From CAVRZY01 sp963725415 (lineage in GTDB: Bacteria; Acidobacteriota; Terriglobia; Bryobacterales; Bryobacteraceae), in assembly GCA_963725415.1 (NCBI GenBank), contig CAVRZY010000283.1:9578-73577 (forward strand): a stretch of DNA of 64,000 bases. The letters are read 5' to 3'. Shown here in pieces: positions 26,929 through 35,756 of the stretch; the first letter of the stretch is position 1; each line of letters opens with the position of its first letter. A model generated the notes under the pieces. That model did not search any database. It was not told the DNA's origin and saw only the letters and a list, made by a program, of their open reading frames with translations. Made by a program: the position numbers and the translations under genes.

Positions 26929-27599
26929 TCAGCCGGCGCCGGCGGCCTTGGCGATTTTTGAGATCAGGTCGAGGGTGTCCTGAATGTCCTTCTGCGCGCT
27001 GGCGCCGTAGGTCTGGAAGTTGCGCAGGGCGGCGAGGGCGTACTCCCGGGCGTCGGGGAGGCGGCCAGCGGACGCGAGGGTGAGGGCGACGTTGTAGCGG
27101 GTCTGCGCGGCGCCGTAGAGGTTGCCTTGCACTTCCTCGAAGCGGATCGACTCGCGATAGTGGTGCAGGGCGCGGTCCAGGTCGCCGGCTTCGTCGTGGA
27201 TCCAACCCAGTTGGTTGTGGACCACGGCCAACTGCCCGATGGCGTGGGGCGGGGTCATCTCCAGCGAATGATGATGGGACCGCAGGGCCTCGTTGAGATG
27301 GCGCCGGAGTTCGGATTCCGGCTTCTTCGCCTTCCGCGCCTCCTTGAGGCGTTCCAGGGCTACGTGGCCCAGTTGGCCGAGGCTTATTGCTCGACCCAGT
27401 ACGTCACCTTCCGCCCGGAGTCGAGGCTCTTGCTATACCAGCGCTCGGCCTCGTCCAGGTCGCGGAGGCCAAGGTGCGCGTTGCCCAGGCTGAGGGCGGC
27501 CACTGCGGCGAGCGGGCGGTCGCCGATCTGCATCGCGAGATCGAAGCTCTCCCGATATGCCTCCACGCACTCCGGGCGTCGTGTCCCCCGCTGGATCTC
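26929..27599 (-). pseudogene. TPR-repeat protein, truncated and frameshifted
   Basis: Reading down from about 27570, one frame gives ECVEAYRESFDLAMQIGDRP, AALSLGNAHLGLRDLDEAER and WYSKSLDSGRK, then TAA near 27385. The next frame continues SLGQLGHVALERLKEARKAK, and then AVVHNQLGWIHDEAGDLDRA, TRYNVALTLASAGRLPDARE and a terminal helix ending KAAGAG. These are tetratricopeptide repeats (helix pairs of 34 residues). Adding one A in GAGCAATAAG joins the two frames. The 5' end is lost where the repeat at 27600-27673 begins, so even with the indel corrected the gene is truncated. TPRs mediate protein-protein contacts; the original domain partner is gone. Confidence 0.65.
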
Positions 27600-27673
27600 G
27601 GGTGGGATAAGCTTCAGCTTGTCTCGGGCGGTATTCGAAAGGGGCCCGGACAAGCTGGAAGCTTATCCTACCC
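27600..27673. repeat. REP-like inverted repeat element
   Basis: Left arm GGGTGGGATAAGCTTCAGCT (27600-27619, continuing TGTC) and right arm GACAAGCTGGAAGCTTATCC (27649-27668, continuing TACCC) are near-perfect inverted copies around a 25-bp spacer. The whole could fold into a long hairpin. It marks the truncated 5' end of the TPR pseudogene. Elements of this look are commonly dispersed in genomes of this lineage, but only one clear copy occurs here. Confidence 0.7.
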
Positions 27674-27800
27674 GGAACTTCTATCTAGCCACCAGGAACT
27701 GGAGCTGGCTTGCGCCGCTGAACCGCAGCGGCCCCGACGGCGACTACGACTACTATGCCCTGATCGCGGTCGATCATGCGCTGATGGCGCGCCGCGCCAG
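27674..27800 (+). other. Possible coding remnant after the repeat
   Basis: The plus frame NFYLATRNWSWLAPLNRSGP followed by DGDYDYYALIAVDHALMARR looks more protein-like than its shadow frames, with aromatic and hydrophobic spacing, but has no start and no recognised family. It may be debris from another gene next to the repeat. Confidence 0.2.
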
Positions 27801-27805
27801 TGACC

Positions 27806-29578
27806 TTACGGCGTCATCCGGATTTCCGGCATGCTCAGCACACCTCTGGTTCCGCTGGCAGAGCGCAACTGCCGGGCAGCCGGCTGGACGAGCTTTAGGG
27901 CCCGCACCAGAGCCTCGGCGGCGCTGTGCTCGCTGGATTCCGGCTCCTGACCGAACAGGCGATCCATCAACACATCCATAGTGCTCCTCCTGGGTGGGAA
28001 CACCTGGATCTTGACGTCTTCGGTTTCGGGGATGCCCGCGGCCCTCTTGGCCAGGCGCAGAGCGGTCGAGAACCCCCCCAACTCGTCCACCAGCCCCAGG
28101 CTCTTGGCATCCTCGCCCGTCCAGATGCGACCTTTGGCGATTTCCAGCACCCGCAGCTTGGGAAGACGGCGGCCTTCGGCCACCTTGCTGGTGAAATCCG
28201 CATAAACCCGGTCGAGCCAGGCCTGGAAGCGCGCCCACTCGGCCGGCGTGTAGTCGGCAGTCCCGGTCCAGAACGTGGCATTGGCGCCGGCATGCACTTC
28301 ATCCCAAGAGATACCCAGCTTGGACCACAGGTCCGTGGTGAGCATTTTGCCGCCCAGCACGCCGATGGAACCGGTGATAGTCCCGGGCTGGGCCACAATC
28401 TTGTCGGCGGCCATAGCGACGAAGTAGCCGCCCGAGCCGGCCACGTCCCCCATGGATGCGATGACTGGCTTACCGGCCTTGCGGGCCCGAAGGGTTTCCG
28501 TCCAGATGGCGTCGGAGGCCACGTAAGATCCTCCCGGGCTGTCAATCCGAAACAGGATCGCCTTGACGCTCTTGTCTTCGATAGCCGCGCGGAAGGCCGC
28601 GGTGACCGTATCCGAACCCATCGACACTTCGCCGAAGATGGGATCGAAACCGCTCCTGCCGCGCTGGACTCCCCCGACGCCGTAGATCAGCGCGATGGTC
28701 TTCCCCCTCCGGTGCGGGCGCCCGGCCCGTTCCAGGTACCTCTTCAGGTAGAGGAGTTCAGCGCCGCGTCCCGCCCTCTCCTTGACCTTGGCGTAGACCT
28801 CGTCCCGGTAGGCAAGACCGTCGGCCAGCTTGGCATTCACGGCTTCCTGGCCCAGGAACGGGCCCCGGTCGATCAACGCCCGCGCCTGGTCCTGTGACAT
28901 GCCGCGTCCCTCGGCGATGCCGGCCAGCATTTGCGAGAACCAGGAGTTCATGACTTTCTCCATGGCCGCGCGGTGGGCCGGCGTGTACTTCTTCTCGGTG
29001 TACATGTTCATCGCATTCTTGTACTCATAGCGATGATCCATGCGGGGTTTGACGCCCAGCTTGTCCAGAGTGCCGCGCACAAAGGGGCTCTCCATCAGAA
29101 TGCCGGTCAAGCCGATGTCGCCGGAGGGCTGGAGCCAGATCTGGTCGAAGGCGGTAGCCAGGTAGTAGGAGCCGCCGGAGGGACCGAATTCGCCAAACGT
29201 TTCAGCCCAGGCGATCGCGAATTTCTTGCGCGCGCGGAAAGCGCGTACGGCCTGCCGCAGCTCCTGGCACTGTGCCATGCCCATAGGGGCGGCCCCGAGC
29301 CGCGCCACCAGGCCCACCACTCGGTCGTCGTTGCCCGCCTTTTCCAGAGTGTCGACCACGTCCCGCACCACAGGCATGCCGGAAAACATGGCCTTAGCGA
29401 GCGCATCGTCAGGAACGTCCTCCACCAGAGGCGTGTCCAGGTTCACTTCCAGGATGGTCTTCCCCGGAACGCGGGATTGCGTGAAGCGCATCACCACCGT
29501 GGCCGCCACGATGAAAAGGAAAAAGGCTACTGCCAGCCCGCCGATGATGGCCAGCAGCCGCACCATGATCTTTCCCAT
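27806..29578 (-). CDS. sppA: Signal peptide peptidase SppA, 67K type
   Basis: Membrane-anchored serine protease of 590 residues that degrades cleaved signal peptides. An N-terminal membrane helix (about 8-30, VRLLAIIGGLAVAFFLFIVA) anchors two tandem S49 domains. The catalytic lysine is K187 in HRYEYKNAMNMYTEKKYTP; the serine nucleophile is S382 in GDVAGSGGYFVAMAADKI. The length matches the tetrameric long SppA, rather than the single-domain short form. Its start lies 73 bp from the divergent rluD start, with a palindrome between. Confidence 0.95.
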   Translation of the reverse strand: MGKIMVRLLAIIGGLAVAFFLFIVAATVVMRFTQSRVPGKTILEVNLDTPLVEDVPDDALAKAMFSGMPVVRDVVDTLEKAGNDDRVVGLVARLGAAPMGMAQCQELRQAVRAFRARKKFAIAWAETFGEFGPSGGSYYLATAFDQIWLQPSGDIGLTGILMESPFVRGTLDKLGVKPRMDHRYEYKNAMNMYTEKKYTPAHRAAMEKVMNSWFSQMLAGIAEGRGMSQDQARALIDRGPFLGQEAVNAKLADGLAYRDEVYAKVKERAGRGAELLYLKRYLERAGRPHRRGKTIALIYGVGGVQRGRSGFDPIFGEVSMGSDTVTAAFRAAIEDKSVKAILFRIDSPGGSYVASDAIWTETLRARKAGKPVIASMGDVAGSGGYFVAMAADKIVAQPGTITGSIGVLGGKMLTTDLWSKLGISWDEVHAGANATFWTGTADYTPAEWARFQAWLDRVYADFTSKVAEGRRLPKLRVLEIAKGRIWTGEDAKSLGLVDELGGFSTALRLAKRAAGIPETEDVKIQVFPPRRSTMDVLMDRLFGQEPESSEHSAAEALVRALKLVQPAARQLRSASGTRGVLSMPEIRMTP

Positions 29579-29613
29579 TGCCGTTATCCTCGAATTGAGA
29601 TGGTGTACGGCTA

Positions 29614-29629
29614 GATTGTAGCTACAATC
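29614..29629. promoter_or_regulatory. Perfect 16-bp palindrome between sppA and rluD
   Basis: GATTGTAGCTACAATC is a perfect dyad in the 73-bp divergent gap. Each half contains TACAAT read outward, so it could supply -10 boxes for both directions or be a shared operator. Function is inference. Confidence 0.4.
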
Positions 29630-29651
29630 GAAGGGTCAAGGGGGACGCGAT

Positions 29652-30560
29652 TTGATACTGGCGGCGCAGGTCTCCGATGCCGGCAAGCGGCTGGATGTCT
29701 GGCTGCAAGAGCGGCTCTCCCAGTACAGCCGTTCGCGGTTGCAGGCGTGGATCAAAGCCGGACGTGTGCGGGTCGATGGGGCCCCCGAGCGGCCTTCCTA
29801 CCGGCTGCGCGGCCACGAGAGGATGGAGGTCGAACCGGCTGAGTTGCCTCCGCTGCGTGCCGTGCCCGAGGATCTCCCTCTGAAAATCCTTTATGAGGAC
29901 GAGGATGTGTTGGCCGTCGAAAAGCCGGCTGGCATGGTGGTGCATGCGGGCGCCGGGCGCCATTCCGGCACGCTGGTCAACGCGCTGCTGCACCGCTTCG
30001 GTGCGCTCTCGGAGGTGGGTGGGGAACTGCGGCCCGGCATCGTGCACCGCCTGGACCGCTACACCAGCGGGGTGCTCCTGGTGGCGCGCAGCGACGCTGC
30101 CCACCGCCACCTGGCCCAGCAGTTCGCCAGCCGGGAAATCGAGAAAGTGTACCTGGTTCTGGTGCATGGTCAGGTCAAACAGGACCGGGGCCGCATCGAG
30201 AGGCCGATCTCGAGGGATCGCGCCAGACGGGTCCGGATGACCGCTCGGGCGGGCCGCGGGCGCGCCGCGGTCACCGAATACCGGGTGCTGCAGCGCTTCG
30301 CGCGCTTCACCTTCCTGGAGGTCGGCATGAAAACCGGGCGCACGCACCAGATCCGGGCACATTTCTCCAGCCTGGGGCATCCGGTGGTGGGGGACCGGTT
30401 GTACGGAGCGGCGGCCCGAGTGGAGGGGCGCCCTCCGCTGGAGCGCTTCTTCCTGCACGCCCACCGGATCCGCTTCGTCCAGCCCTCCACCGGCCTGCCA
30501 GTTGCGGTAGAATCGCCTCTGCCCCCGGAACTTGAGCGCTGGATGGAAGGACTCCTATAA
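29652..30560 (+). CDS. rluD: 23S rRNA pseudouridine synthase, RluD/RluA family
   Basis: RluA-family pseudouridine synthase, 302 residues. An N-terminal S4 RNA-binding domain (about 1-65, SQYSRSRLQAWIKAGRVRVD) precedes the catalytic domain; the nucleophile is D135 in GIVHRLDRYTSGVLLVARSD. KTGRTHQIRAHFSSLGHPVV and the PPLERFFLHAHRIRF segment complete the family set. With an S4 domain and this length it is most like RluD, which modifies helix 69 of 23S rRNA; RluC-type specificity is not excluded. The start is TTG 29652 with GGGGGA upstream. Confidence 0.92.
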   Translation: MILAAQVSDAGKRLDVWLQERLSQYSRSRLQAWIKAGRVRVDGAPERPSYRLRGHERMEVEPAELPPLRAVPEDLPLKILYEDEDVLAVEKPAGMVVHAGAGRHSGTLVNALLHRFGALSEVGGELRPGIVHRLDRYTSGVLLVARSDAAHRHLAQQFASREIEKVYLVLVHGQVKQDRGRIERPISRDRARRVRMTARAGRGRAAVTEYRVLQRFARFTFLEVGMKTGRTHQIRAHFSSLGHPVVGDRLYGAAARVEGRPPLERFFLHAHRIRFVQPSTGLPVAVESPLPPELERWMEGLL

Positions 30561-30576
30561 TCGAAGCGAGGGTGTC

Positions 30577-31548
30577 ATGAATCCGCTGGTGGCCACAATG
30601 CTGTGTGTCGGCGCGCTCGGTTTCGCGCTGGGAGCACAGCAGCCCGCGCCAAAGCCGGCCCGCGCTCAAACCCGCCAACCCGCCCCACAGAGCCGCGTGG
30701 AGGACGAGGCCAAGACCCGCATCATCCTGGATGTGACCCGCGTCAATCTGTTGTTCACGGTCACAGACAGGAAAGGCCGTTTCGTAACCGATCTGGGCAA
30801 GAGCGACTTCGAAGTAACCGAGAACCGGCGCTCGCAGAACATTCTGGAATTCGCCGCCGAGACGGATCTGCCGCTGCGCATGGCCATTTTGGTCGATACC
30901 AGCAACAGCATCCGGGACCGCTTCCGGTTCATCCAGGAGGCGGCCATCGAGTTCATCAACAGCGTTCTGCGCCCACGCCAGGACAAAGCCATGCTGGTGA
31001 GTTTCGACACCTCGGCCGAGCTGGTGTCCGACCTCAGCGAGGACACCGACAAGCTGGCGGGCTCGATTCGGGAGCTGCGGCCGGGGGGCGGCACCTCGCT
31101 TTACGATGCCGTCTATTTCGCCTGTCGCGACAAGCTGGGCCACGAGCAGCCACGCCACAAGTTCCGCCGCGCCATGATCATCCTGAGCGACGGCGAGGAC
31201 AACCAGAGCCGCGTGACCCGCGATCAGGCGCTCGAAATGGCCCAGAAAAATGACGTGGTGGTTTACACCATTTCCACCAACATCACCCGCATCGAGACCG
31301 ACGGCGACAAGGTGCTCAAGTACCTAGCCGCCGAAACCGGCGGGCTAGCCTTCTTCCCCTTCAAGGTGGAGGACCTGGGGCAATCCTTCGAGAACATCGC
31401 CAACGAGCTGCGGCACCAGTACAACATCTTCTACCGGCCTGAGCCTCTGAAAGCCGACGGGCTGTATCACCTGGTGGATGTCCGGGTGAAGGGCCGAAAA
31501 GACCTGGTGGTCCGGGCTCGCAAAGGCTACTACGCCCCCAGGCTGTAA
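30577..31548 (+). CDS. Secreted VWFA-related domain protein
   Basis: Secreted protein of 323 residues with leader MNPLVATMLCVGALGFALGA. A short strand-rich segment (VNLLFTVTDRKGRFVTDLGK, SDFEVTENRRSQ) precedes a von Willebrand factor A domain. The metal-ion-dependent adhesion site is complete: DTSNS, the threonine in GGGTSLYDAV and the aspartate in ILSDGEDNQS. This architecture is abundant in Acidobacteriota as a VWFA-related exported family; ligands are unknown. ATG 30577 lies 16 bp after the rluD stop codon with GCGAGGG upstream, so they may be co-transcribed. Confidence 0.92.
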   Translation: MNPLVATMLCVGALGFALGAQQPAPKPARAQTRQPAPQSRVEDEAKTRIILDVTRVNLLFTVTDRKGRFVTDLGKSDFEVTENRRSQNILEFAAETDLPLRMAILVDTSNSIRDRFRFIQEAAIEFINSVLRPRQDKAMLVSFDTSAELVSDLSEDTDKLAGSIRELRPGGGTSLYDAVYFACRDKLGHEQPRHKFRRAMIILSDGEDNQSRVTRDQALEMAQKNDVVVYTISTNITRIETDGDKVLKYLAAETGGLAFFPFKVEDLGQSFENIANELRHQYNIFYRPEPLKADGLYHLVDVRVKGRKDLVVRARKGYYAPRL

Positions 31549-31597
31549 AAGCAGCCTTTAGCCATCAGCCACTAGCTGCATGCGGCCAGCCCTGGGT

Positions 31598-31690
31598 GGA
31601 CGCGGAAGAAGTTCGAGGAGGGCAAGTACAAACCGAGCGACACCTACAACAGCCCGCGCGACCCCGAGTTACGGAAAGAGTATCAGCGCC
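31598..31690 (+). pseudogene. Possible short coding remnant
   Basis: One plus frame reads WTRKKFEEGKYKPSDTYNSP then RDPELRKEYQRR, plausible protein sequence lacking a start and overlapping nothing else convincingly. Family not recognised. Preceded by a copy of the AGCCATCAGC repeat core near 31560. Confidence 0.25.
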
Positions 31691-31859
31691 GTCCTCCAGC
31701 CAAAAGCGCGGCATCGCGCAGCACACCACCCGGGAACGGCACTCCGCTGGCGACCGGTTCGGCGGCGCCATCGTATTTCGAGATTTTCTCGGGGTTCCAG
31801 TTGCCCCCTTCGGCCGCCAGCAACGCGGCAGCCGAAAGGGTGCAAACCATCCCTCGCAT
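31683..31859 (-). CDS. Small secreted hypothetical protein after the TonB receptor
   Basis: ATG 31859 lies six bases after the receptor stop codon. The 58-residue product MRGMVCTLSAAALLAAEGGN continues WNPEKISKYDGAAEPVASGV and ends LLAGGRR. It starts like a signal peptide and is then mostly polar. It may be a real short exported protein translationally coupled to the receptor, or the 5' stub of a longer gene truncated near 31683. No family recognised. Confidence 0.4.
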   Translation of the reverse strand: MRGMVCTLSAAALLAAEGGNWNPEKISKYDGAAEPVASGVPFPGGVLRDAALLAGGRR

Positions 31860-31864
31860 CACGG

Positions 31865-34800
31865 TCACCAACCGATTCGTAATGCGAGTTGCAGGATGCG
31901 CGATGTGCCCGTCATACTCGTCACCTGTCCGAAGGCAGCGCTGGTTGGACTGGTGTTGGGCCCGCCAAAGTTGGGATGGTTCAGGACGTTGAAAAACTCC
32001 GCCCGCAACTGCCCGTTCAGGCGTTCGCGGATCGGGACGGTTTTGATGAGCGAGGCGTTCAGGAATTTCCGTCCGCCCCCACGCACTCCGCTGAACAGGC
32101 TGGACATGGTGCGGTAGTTGTAAGACAACTGGTCGGCCGTTTTGCGGTTGAACGCGTTTACGTTGAACCATTGCCACAGGTTCCCGCTGCCGGTCGGGAT
32201 GTCCTTCACGGTCGCCACCAGCAGAGCGTTGCCGAAACCGAGCGGCTGGCCGCTCTGCCATATGCCAATGGCCTCGACCTGCCAGCCGCCGATGATCCGG
32301 CCCAGCACCGGACCGGTATCCGCCAGCAACTCCTTCTTCGGCCCGAAAGGCAATTCGTAGATTCCGCTGGCCGTTAAGTGATGCCGCCGGTCCTGGTCCG
32401 AAATCACATGCTCCAGCGGCGAAAGCTGTCCGTTGAGCCGGCTCATGGCCTGCATGTACTTGGAGAAGGTGTAGCCCACCTGCACGGTGTAGCCCGCGCT
32501 GAAACGCCTTTCCAGCCGGGTCACCAGAGCGTGATACCAGGAGATGCCCACGTTGTCCAAGGAGGTCACGCCGGTGAACTGCGGGAAGTTGGCCATCTGC
32601 GTCAGCGCGTTCCGCGCGATGACCGAGCCGGAAAGCCCAGTGCTCGGCAGCAGTGGGTAGAAGGGATTCGGGAGCATGATGGTCCAGTAATTGATGGCCG
32701 CCTGATCGCGCACCGGCGAACGGCTGAGATAGTCCGGGTTGAACGGCCTGTAATCCATAGTGACGCCCGAGCCGCTGGAGCTGCTGAGATGCGTGCCGCG
32801 GTTGCCCACGTATCCCACTTCCGCCATGAAGGCGCCCGGCAATTGCCGCTGGATGGTCAGCGACCACCGCTGGCTATAGGGCGTGGCGGGGTGCTGCGGG
32901 AAGAAGGTGATCGAATTGCCCAGAAACGTGTTCAACCCGCCGCTGGCGCCCGTGGGTGCCACGATCCCGTTCGGGAAGGGATTGCCCAGGCTCGCCACGA
33001 ACGTCAGCCCGCCATCTTGGGATGCCTGAAATGGCGTGGTGCTGCTGAACCCGCTTTGCTTCACCTTGTCGCCGGCCTGCTGGCCCACGAACCCGAAAAA
33101 CACGCCGTAGCCGCTGCGGATCACGGTCTTATCGTTCAAACGGTAGGCGATGCCGAAACGCGGCGCGAAATTCAGTTTGGGAGTGTTGAACAGAGCGCTG
33201 GGCTGGCCGTTCACGCCCGCAAAGAGCAAGCCGCCCTTCACCACAAACTGGCTTGCGGGCAGTTCCGGCGTCGGATTCTTGGCGTAATTGGCTTGAACAG
33301 CAGCGTTCAGTGGATTCACGGTGGTGAAATCCATGCCGGTTACCGAGCGGTTGAAGCGTTCCCGCAGTGCGCCCTCAACCTCGTACCGCAGCCCGATGTT
33401 GACGGTCAGCTTCGGCGTGACGCGCCAGTCATCCTGTACAAACGATCCCAGCAACGGCGAAGAGACCGCGTAGTTCGCCGGACGCCCTACGCTGCCGCCG
33501 GTGGGCAGCCCCAGCAGGAAGCTTGCCAGACCCTGCCCCACGCCGCTGGGCGATGCGGGCGAGTTGTCCAACGGTCCCTGGGTCCACGACGTGCCGAAGG
33601 AGAAGCTTGGGCTGGCCGAACTATACGAAGCGTAGTTCTCCTGGTAAGCCCGGTAATCCACGCCCACCCGCACCACGTGCGTGCCCCGAACCCAGTTCAG
33701 CGTACTGCTGAAGTGGTGGGTGTTGGTAATGTAGTTGTCCGGCTTTTCGTTGCCCAGGTTGGTCATCCCGTTGATTGAAATCTGCGGAAACGACACATTC
33801 ACCCGATCGAGTTGGTTTACGAATGAAGCCGGGAATCCTAAAATCTCCAAATCCATCCCCTGGCTTTTCGGCGTATGCGGGAAGAGGAACCGCGTGTAGC
33901 TGTAGCGGAAGTTCAACACCAGGTCGGGACGCAACGTGTACACGTTGTCCAGCGTCGCGCCGCGGTTCAGAAACGAGTTCGTCAGCCCCGTCGCCAGATT
34001 GCCGAAGTAATCCCGGTATAGCTGGTCTTTGTTGTTGAAATAGCCGCGGAAGAACGTCCGGAACTTGTCGCTGAAATTGTGGTCGATGCGCCCGATGTGG
34101 GTCCAGATGGGGCTGTGCAGCAGAAGATTGGGATTGGGATAGTTCTGCGTACCATCGCTGATGCCCGCATTGAGTGGCGCCGGGTAATAGCTCATAATAT
34201 TCTTGGCCACTGCGCTGATCCGGTTGGCGGGCACGATGTTGCCCGAAAACGGCTGCCGGTTGATGCGCCCGTTCGCCAGCGTCCCCGTCGCGGGATCATA
34301 AATCTGGTACTGCGCGCCCAATCGCAGCAGATCCGAAAAATCGCCTTGCCGCTCCTTCGGGGTCGGGACCGTGAAGATGCCCCCGTCCGAAGGCGCATCA
34401 TTGGCGTACCACTCGTACCCGTACATGAAGAACGTGCGGTTCTTGCCGTTGTACAGCTTGGGAATGTACACCGGACCGTTCAAGGCAGCCGTCCAATGGC
34501 GGTTGTTCAGATACGATCTCGGCAGGCCGTTCATGTTGGCAAAGAAATCGTTGGCGTTCCAGCCGGGGTTGGTCCTGAAATAGCGCACCGCGCCGTGCAA
34601 CTCGTTCGTGCCAGACTTCAGGTTGATGGTGATTTGGCCGCCCGACGACGCAGCGGCGCCGGCATCGTACGCCGCCGTCTCGATGCGAAACTCGTCTACC
34701 GTGTCTAGCGGCGGAACAAACGCGATCGTCCGCTGGTAATTGGAGGTGCCGGCCGACGTGGTGGTGTTGGAAGCGCCATCGAGCGTCACCTCGTGCGTGG

Positions 34801-35383
34801 ACCCGGGCGTGCCCGCGATGGCGTATTCGGTAAGGCGCGCGTTATCGCCGCCGCGCGTGTTCATGAATCCCACGCTGCCCGTGCTCGCCGCCGCCGGTAA
34901 AAGCTGCATCAGCAGCATGGGATTGCTGTGCAGTATCGGAAGCTCGGAGAACTGCTTCTTGGCGACCACTTGCCCGACGCTGGCATTGGCCGTTTCCAGC
35001 AAAGGTGTGGCCCCGACGACCGTAACGCTTTCGCTGGAAGACCCGAGTTCCAGCCTGATGTCGAACTGCAAACGGTCATTGATGCGTACCTCGATGTCGC
35101 TGCCGGTGTAAACCTTGAACCCCGCTGCCTCGGCGGCGACCTGATACGTGCCAGGCAGCAAATAAGGAATCAAGTAACCGCCCTGTTCGTTGGTGGTCGC
35201 CTTGGTTTTTGTATTCGTGGCGACGTGAGTAGCGGTCAGATGCACACCGGGCACAACCGCGCCTGACGGATCGACGACCCGCCCTGCGATGCTGCCGCGT
35301 GTCTCCTGCGCGAATGCCGCTGTGGCCGTAAGGCCCGCCAGGGTCAGCGCACACCACCACTTTCTTGATCTTCGAAACAACAT
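31865..35383 (-). CDS. Oar-like TonB-dependent outer-membrane receptor
   Basis: Outer-membrane beta-barrel of 1172 residues. The signal peptide (MLFRRSRKWWCALTLAGLTA then TAAFAQ) leads into a carboxypeptidase-regulatory-like domain (about 30-110: GSIAGRVVDPSGAVVPGVHL), then a plug domain (VTVVGATPLLETANASVGQV, GGQITINLKSGTNELHGAVR) and a long barrel ending MTGTSRILQLALRIGW, a usual aromatic C-terminal residue for barrel insertion. This is the Oar-type TonB family, expanded in Acidobacteriota for glycan or peptide uptake. ATG 35383 follows GGAGG. The same frame is open upstream to 35677 and encodes a second, partial regulatory-like domain, described separately. A divergent membrane regulator starts about 370 bp away. 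Confidence 0.92.
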   Translation of the reverse strand: MLFRRSRKWWCALTLAGLTATAAFAQETRGSIAGRVVDPSGAVVPGVHLTATHVATNTKTKATTNEQGGYLIPYLLPGTYQVAAEAAGFKVYTGSDIEVRINDRLQFDIRLELGSSSESVTVVGATPLLETANASVGQVVAKKQFSELPILHSNPMLLMQLLPAAASTGSVGFMNTRGGDNARLTEYAIAGTPGSTHEVTLDGASNTTTSAGTSNYQRTIAFVPPLDTVDEFRIETAAYDAGAAASSGGQITINLKSGTNELHGAVRYFRTNPGWNANDFFANMNGLPRSYLNNRHWTAALNGPVYIPKLYNGKNRTFFMYGYEWYANDAPSDGGIFTVPTPKERQGDFSDLLRLGAQYQIYDPATGTLANGRINRQPFSGNIVPANRISAVAKNIMSYYPAPLNAGISDGTQNYPNPNLLLHSPIWTHIGRIDHNFSDKFRTFFRGYFNNKDQLYRDYFGNLATGLTNSFLNRGATLDNVYTLRPDLVLNFRYSYTRFLFPHTPKSQGMDLEILGFPASFVNQLDRVNVSFPQISINGMTNLGNEKPDNYITNTHHFSSTLNWVRGTHVVRVGVDYRAYQENYASYSSASPSFSFGTSWTQGPLDNSPASPSGVGQGLASFLLGLPTGGSVGRPANYAVSSPLLGSFVQDDWRVTPKLTVNIGLRYEVEGALRERFNRSVTGMDFTTVNPLNAAVQANYAKNPTPELPASQFVVKGGLLFAGVNGQPSALFNTPKLNFAPRFGIAYRLNDKTVIRSGYGVFFGFVGQQAGDKVKQSGFSSTTPFQASQDGGLTFVASLGNPFPNGIVAPTGASGGLNTFLGNSITFFPQHPATPYSQRWSLTIQRQLPGAFMAEVGYVGNRGTHLSSSSGSGVTMDYRPFNPDYLSRSPVRDQAAINYWTIMLPNPFYPLLPSTGLSGSVIARNALTQMANFPQFTGVTSLDNVGISWYHALVTRLERRFSAGYTVQVGYTFSKYMQAMSRLNGQLSPLEHVISDQDRRHHLTASGIYELPFGPKKELLADTGPVLGRIIGGWQVEAIGIWQSGQPLGFGNALLVATVKDIPTGSGNLWQWFNVNAFNRKTADQLSYNYRTMSSLFSGVRGGGRKFLNASLIKTVPIRERLNGQLRAEFFNVLNHPNFGGPNTSPTSAAFGQVTSMTGTSRILQLALRIGW

Positions 35384-35640
35384 TTCCAAACCTCCATCGA
35401 CCCGCTCGTCCGTCCCGATGCGGAGTCCATTTTGTTCGAATTCCTTGAAGCCCACTGCCACCGCGGTGAGCTTGTACCTCGGCGGTGGCGGAAACAGCAG
35501 GACATAGGGTCCGTCAGGTTCGGACCTTGTCTCATATCGGGCACCGGTTTCGACCTGAGTGGCTGCAATGGCTACGTTGGGGATCACCGCCCCTTGTGCA
35601 TCCAGTACGCGTCCCAGGCTCGTACTCCTTCCACAAACCA
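35384..35640 (-). pseudogene. Remnant of another Oar-type receptor 5' end
   Basis: In frame with, and directly upstream of, the receptor ATG: LGRVLDAQGAVIPNVAIAAT, then QVETGARYETRSEPDGPYVL and YKLTAVAVGFKEFEQNGLRI. This is a second carboxypeptidase-regulatory-like beta domain of the same type, lacking its signal peptide and its own plug. It runs straight into the ribosome binding site of the receptor. Most likely a decayed or truncated neighbour left by recombination between receptor genes; less likely an N-terminal extension, because the receptor's own signal peptide would then be internal. Confidence 0.75.
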
Positions 35641-35756
35641 ACTGTGGCCGGTCGAGAACCCCCCGGCCAGACGTCAATCATTGTCTTTGATTTGCCTGCT
35701 CTCGCCAAGTCTAAGCTTGCGTATAAAACCGTTGTTGACGTTGTGTTAATGTCAAT

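Noticed and set aside
35384..35677. N-terminal extension of the TonB receptor starting at TTG 35677
   Set aside because: A good ribosome binding site and signal peptide start at 35383; an extension would leave the signal peptide internal.
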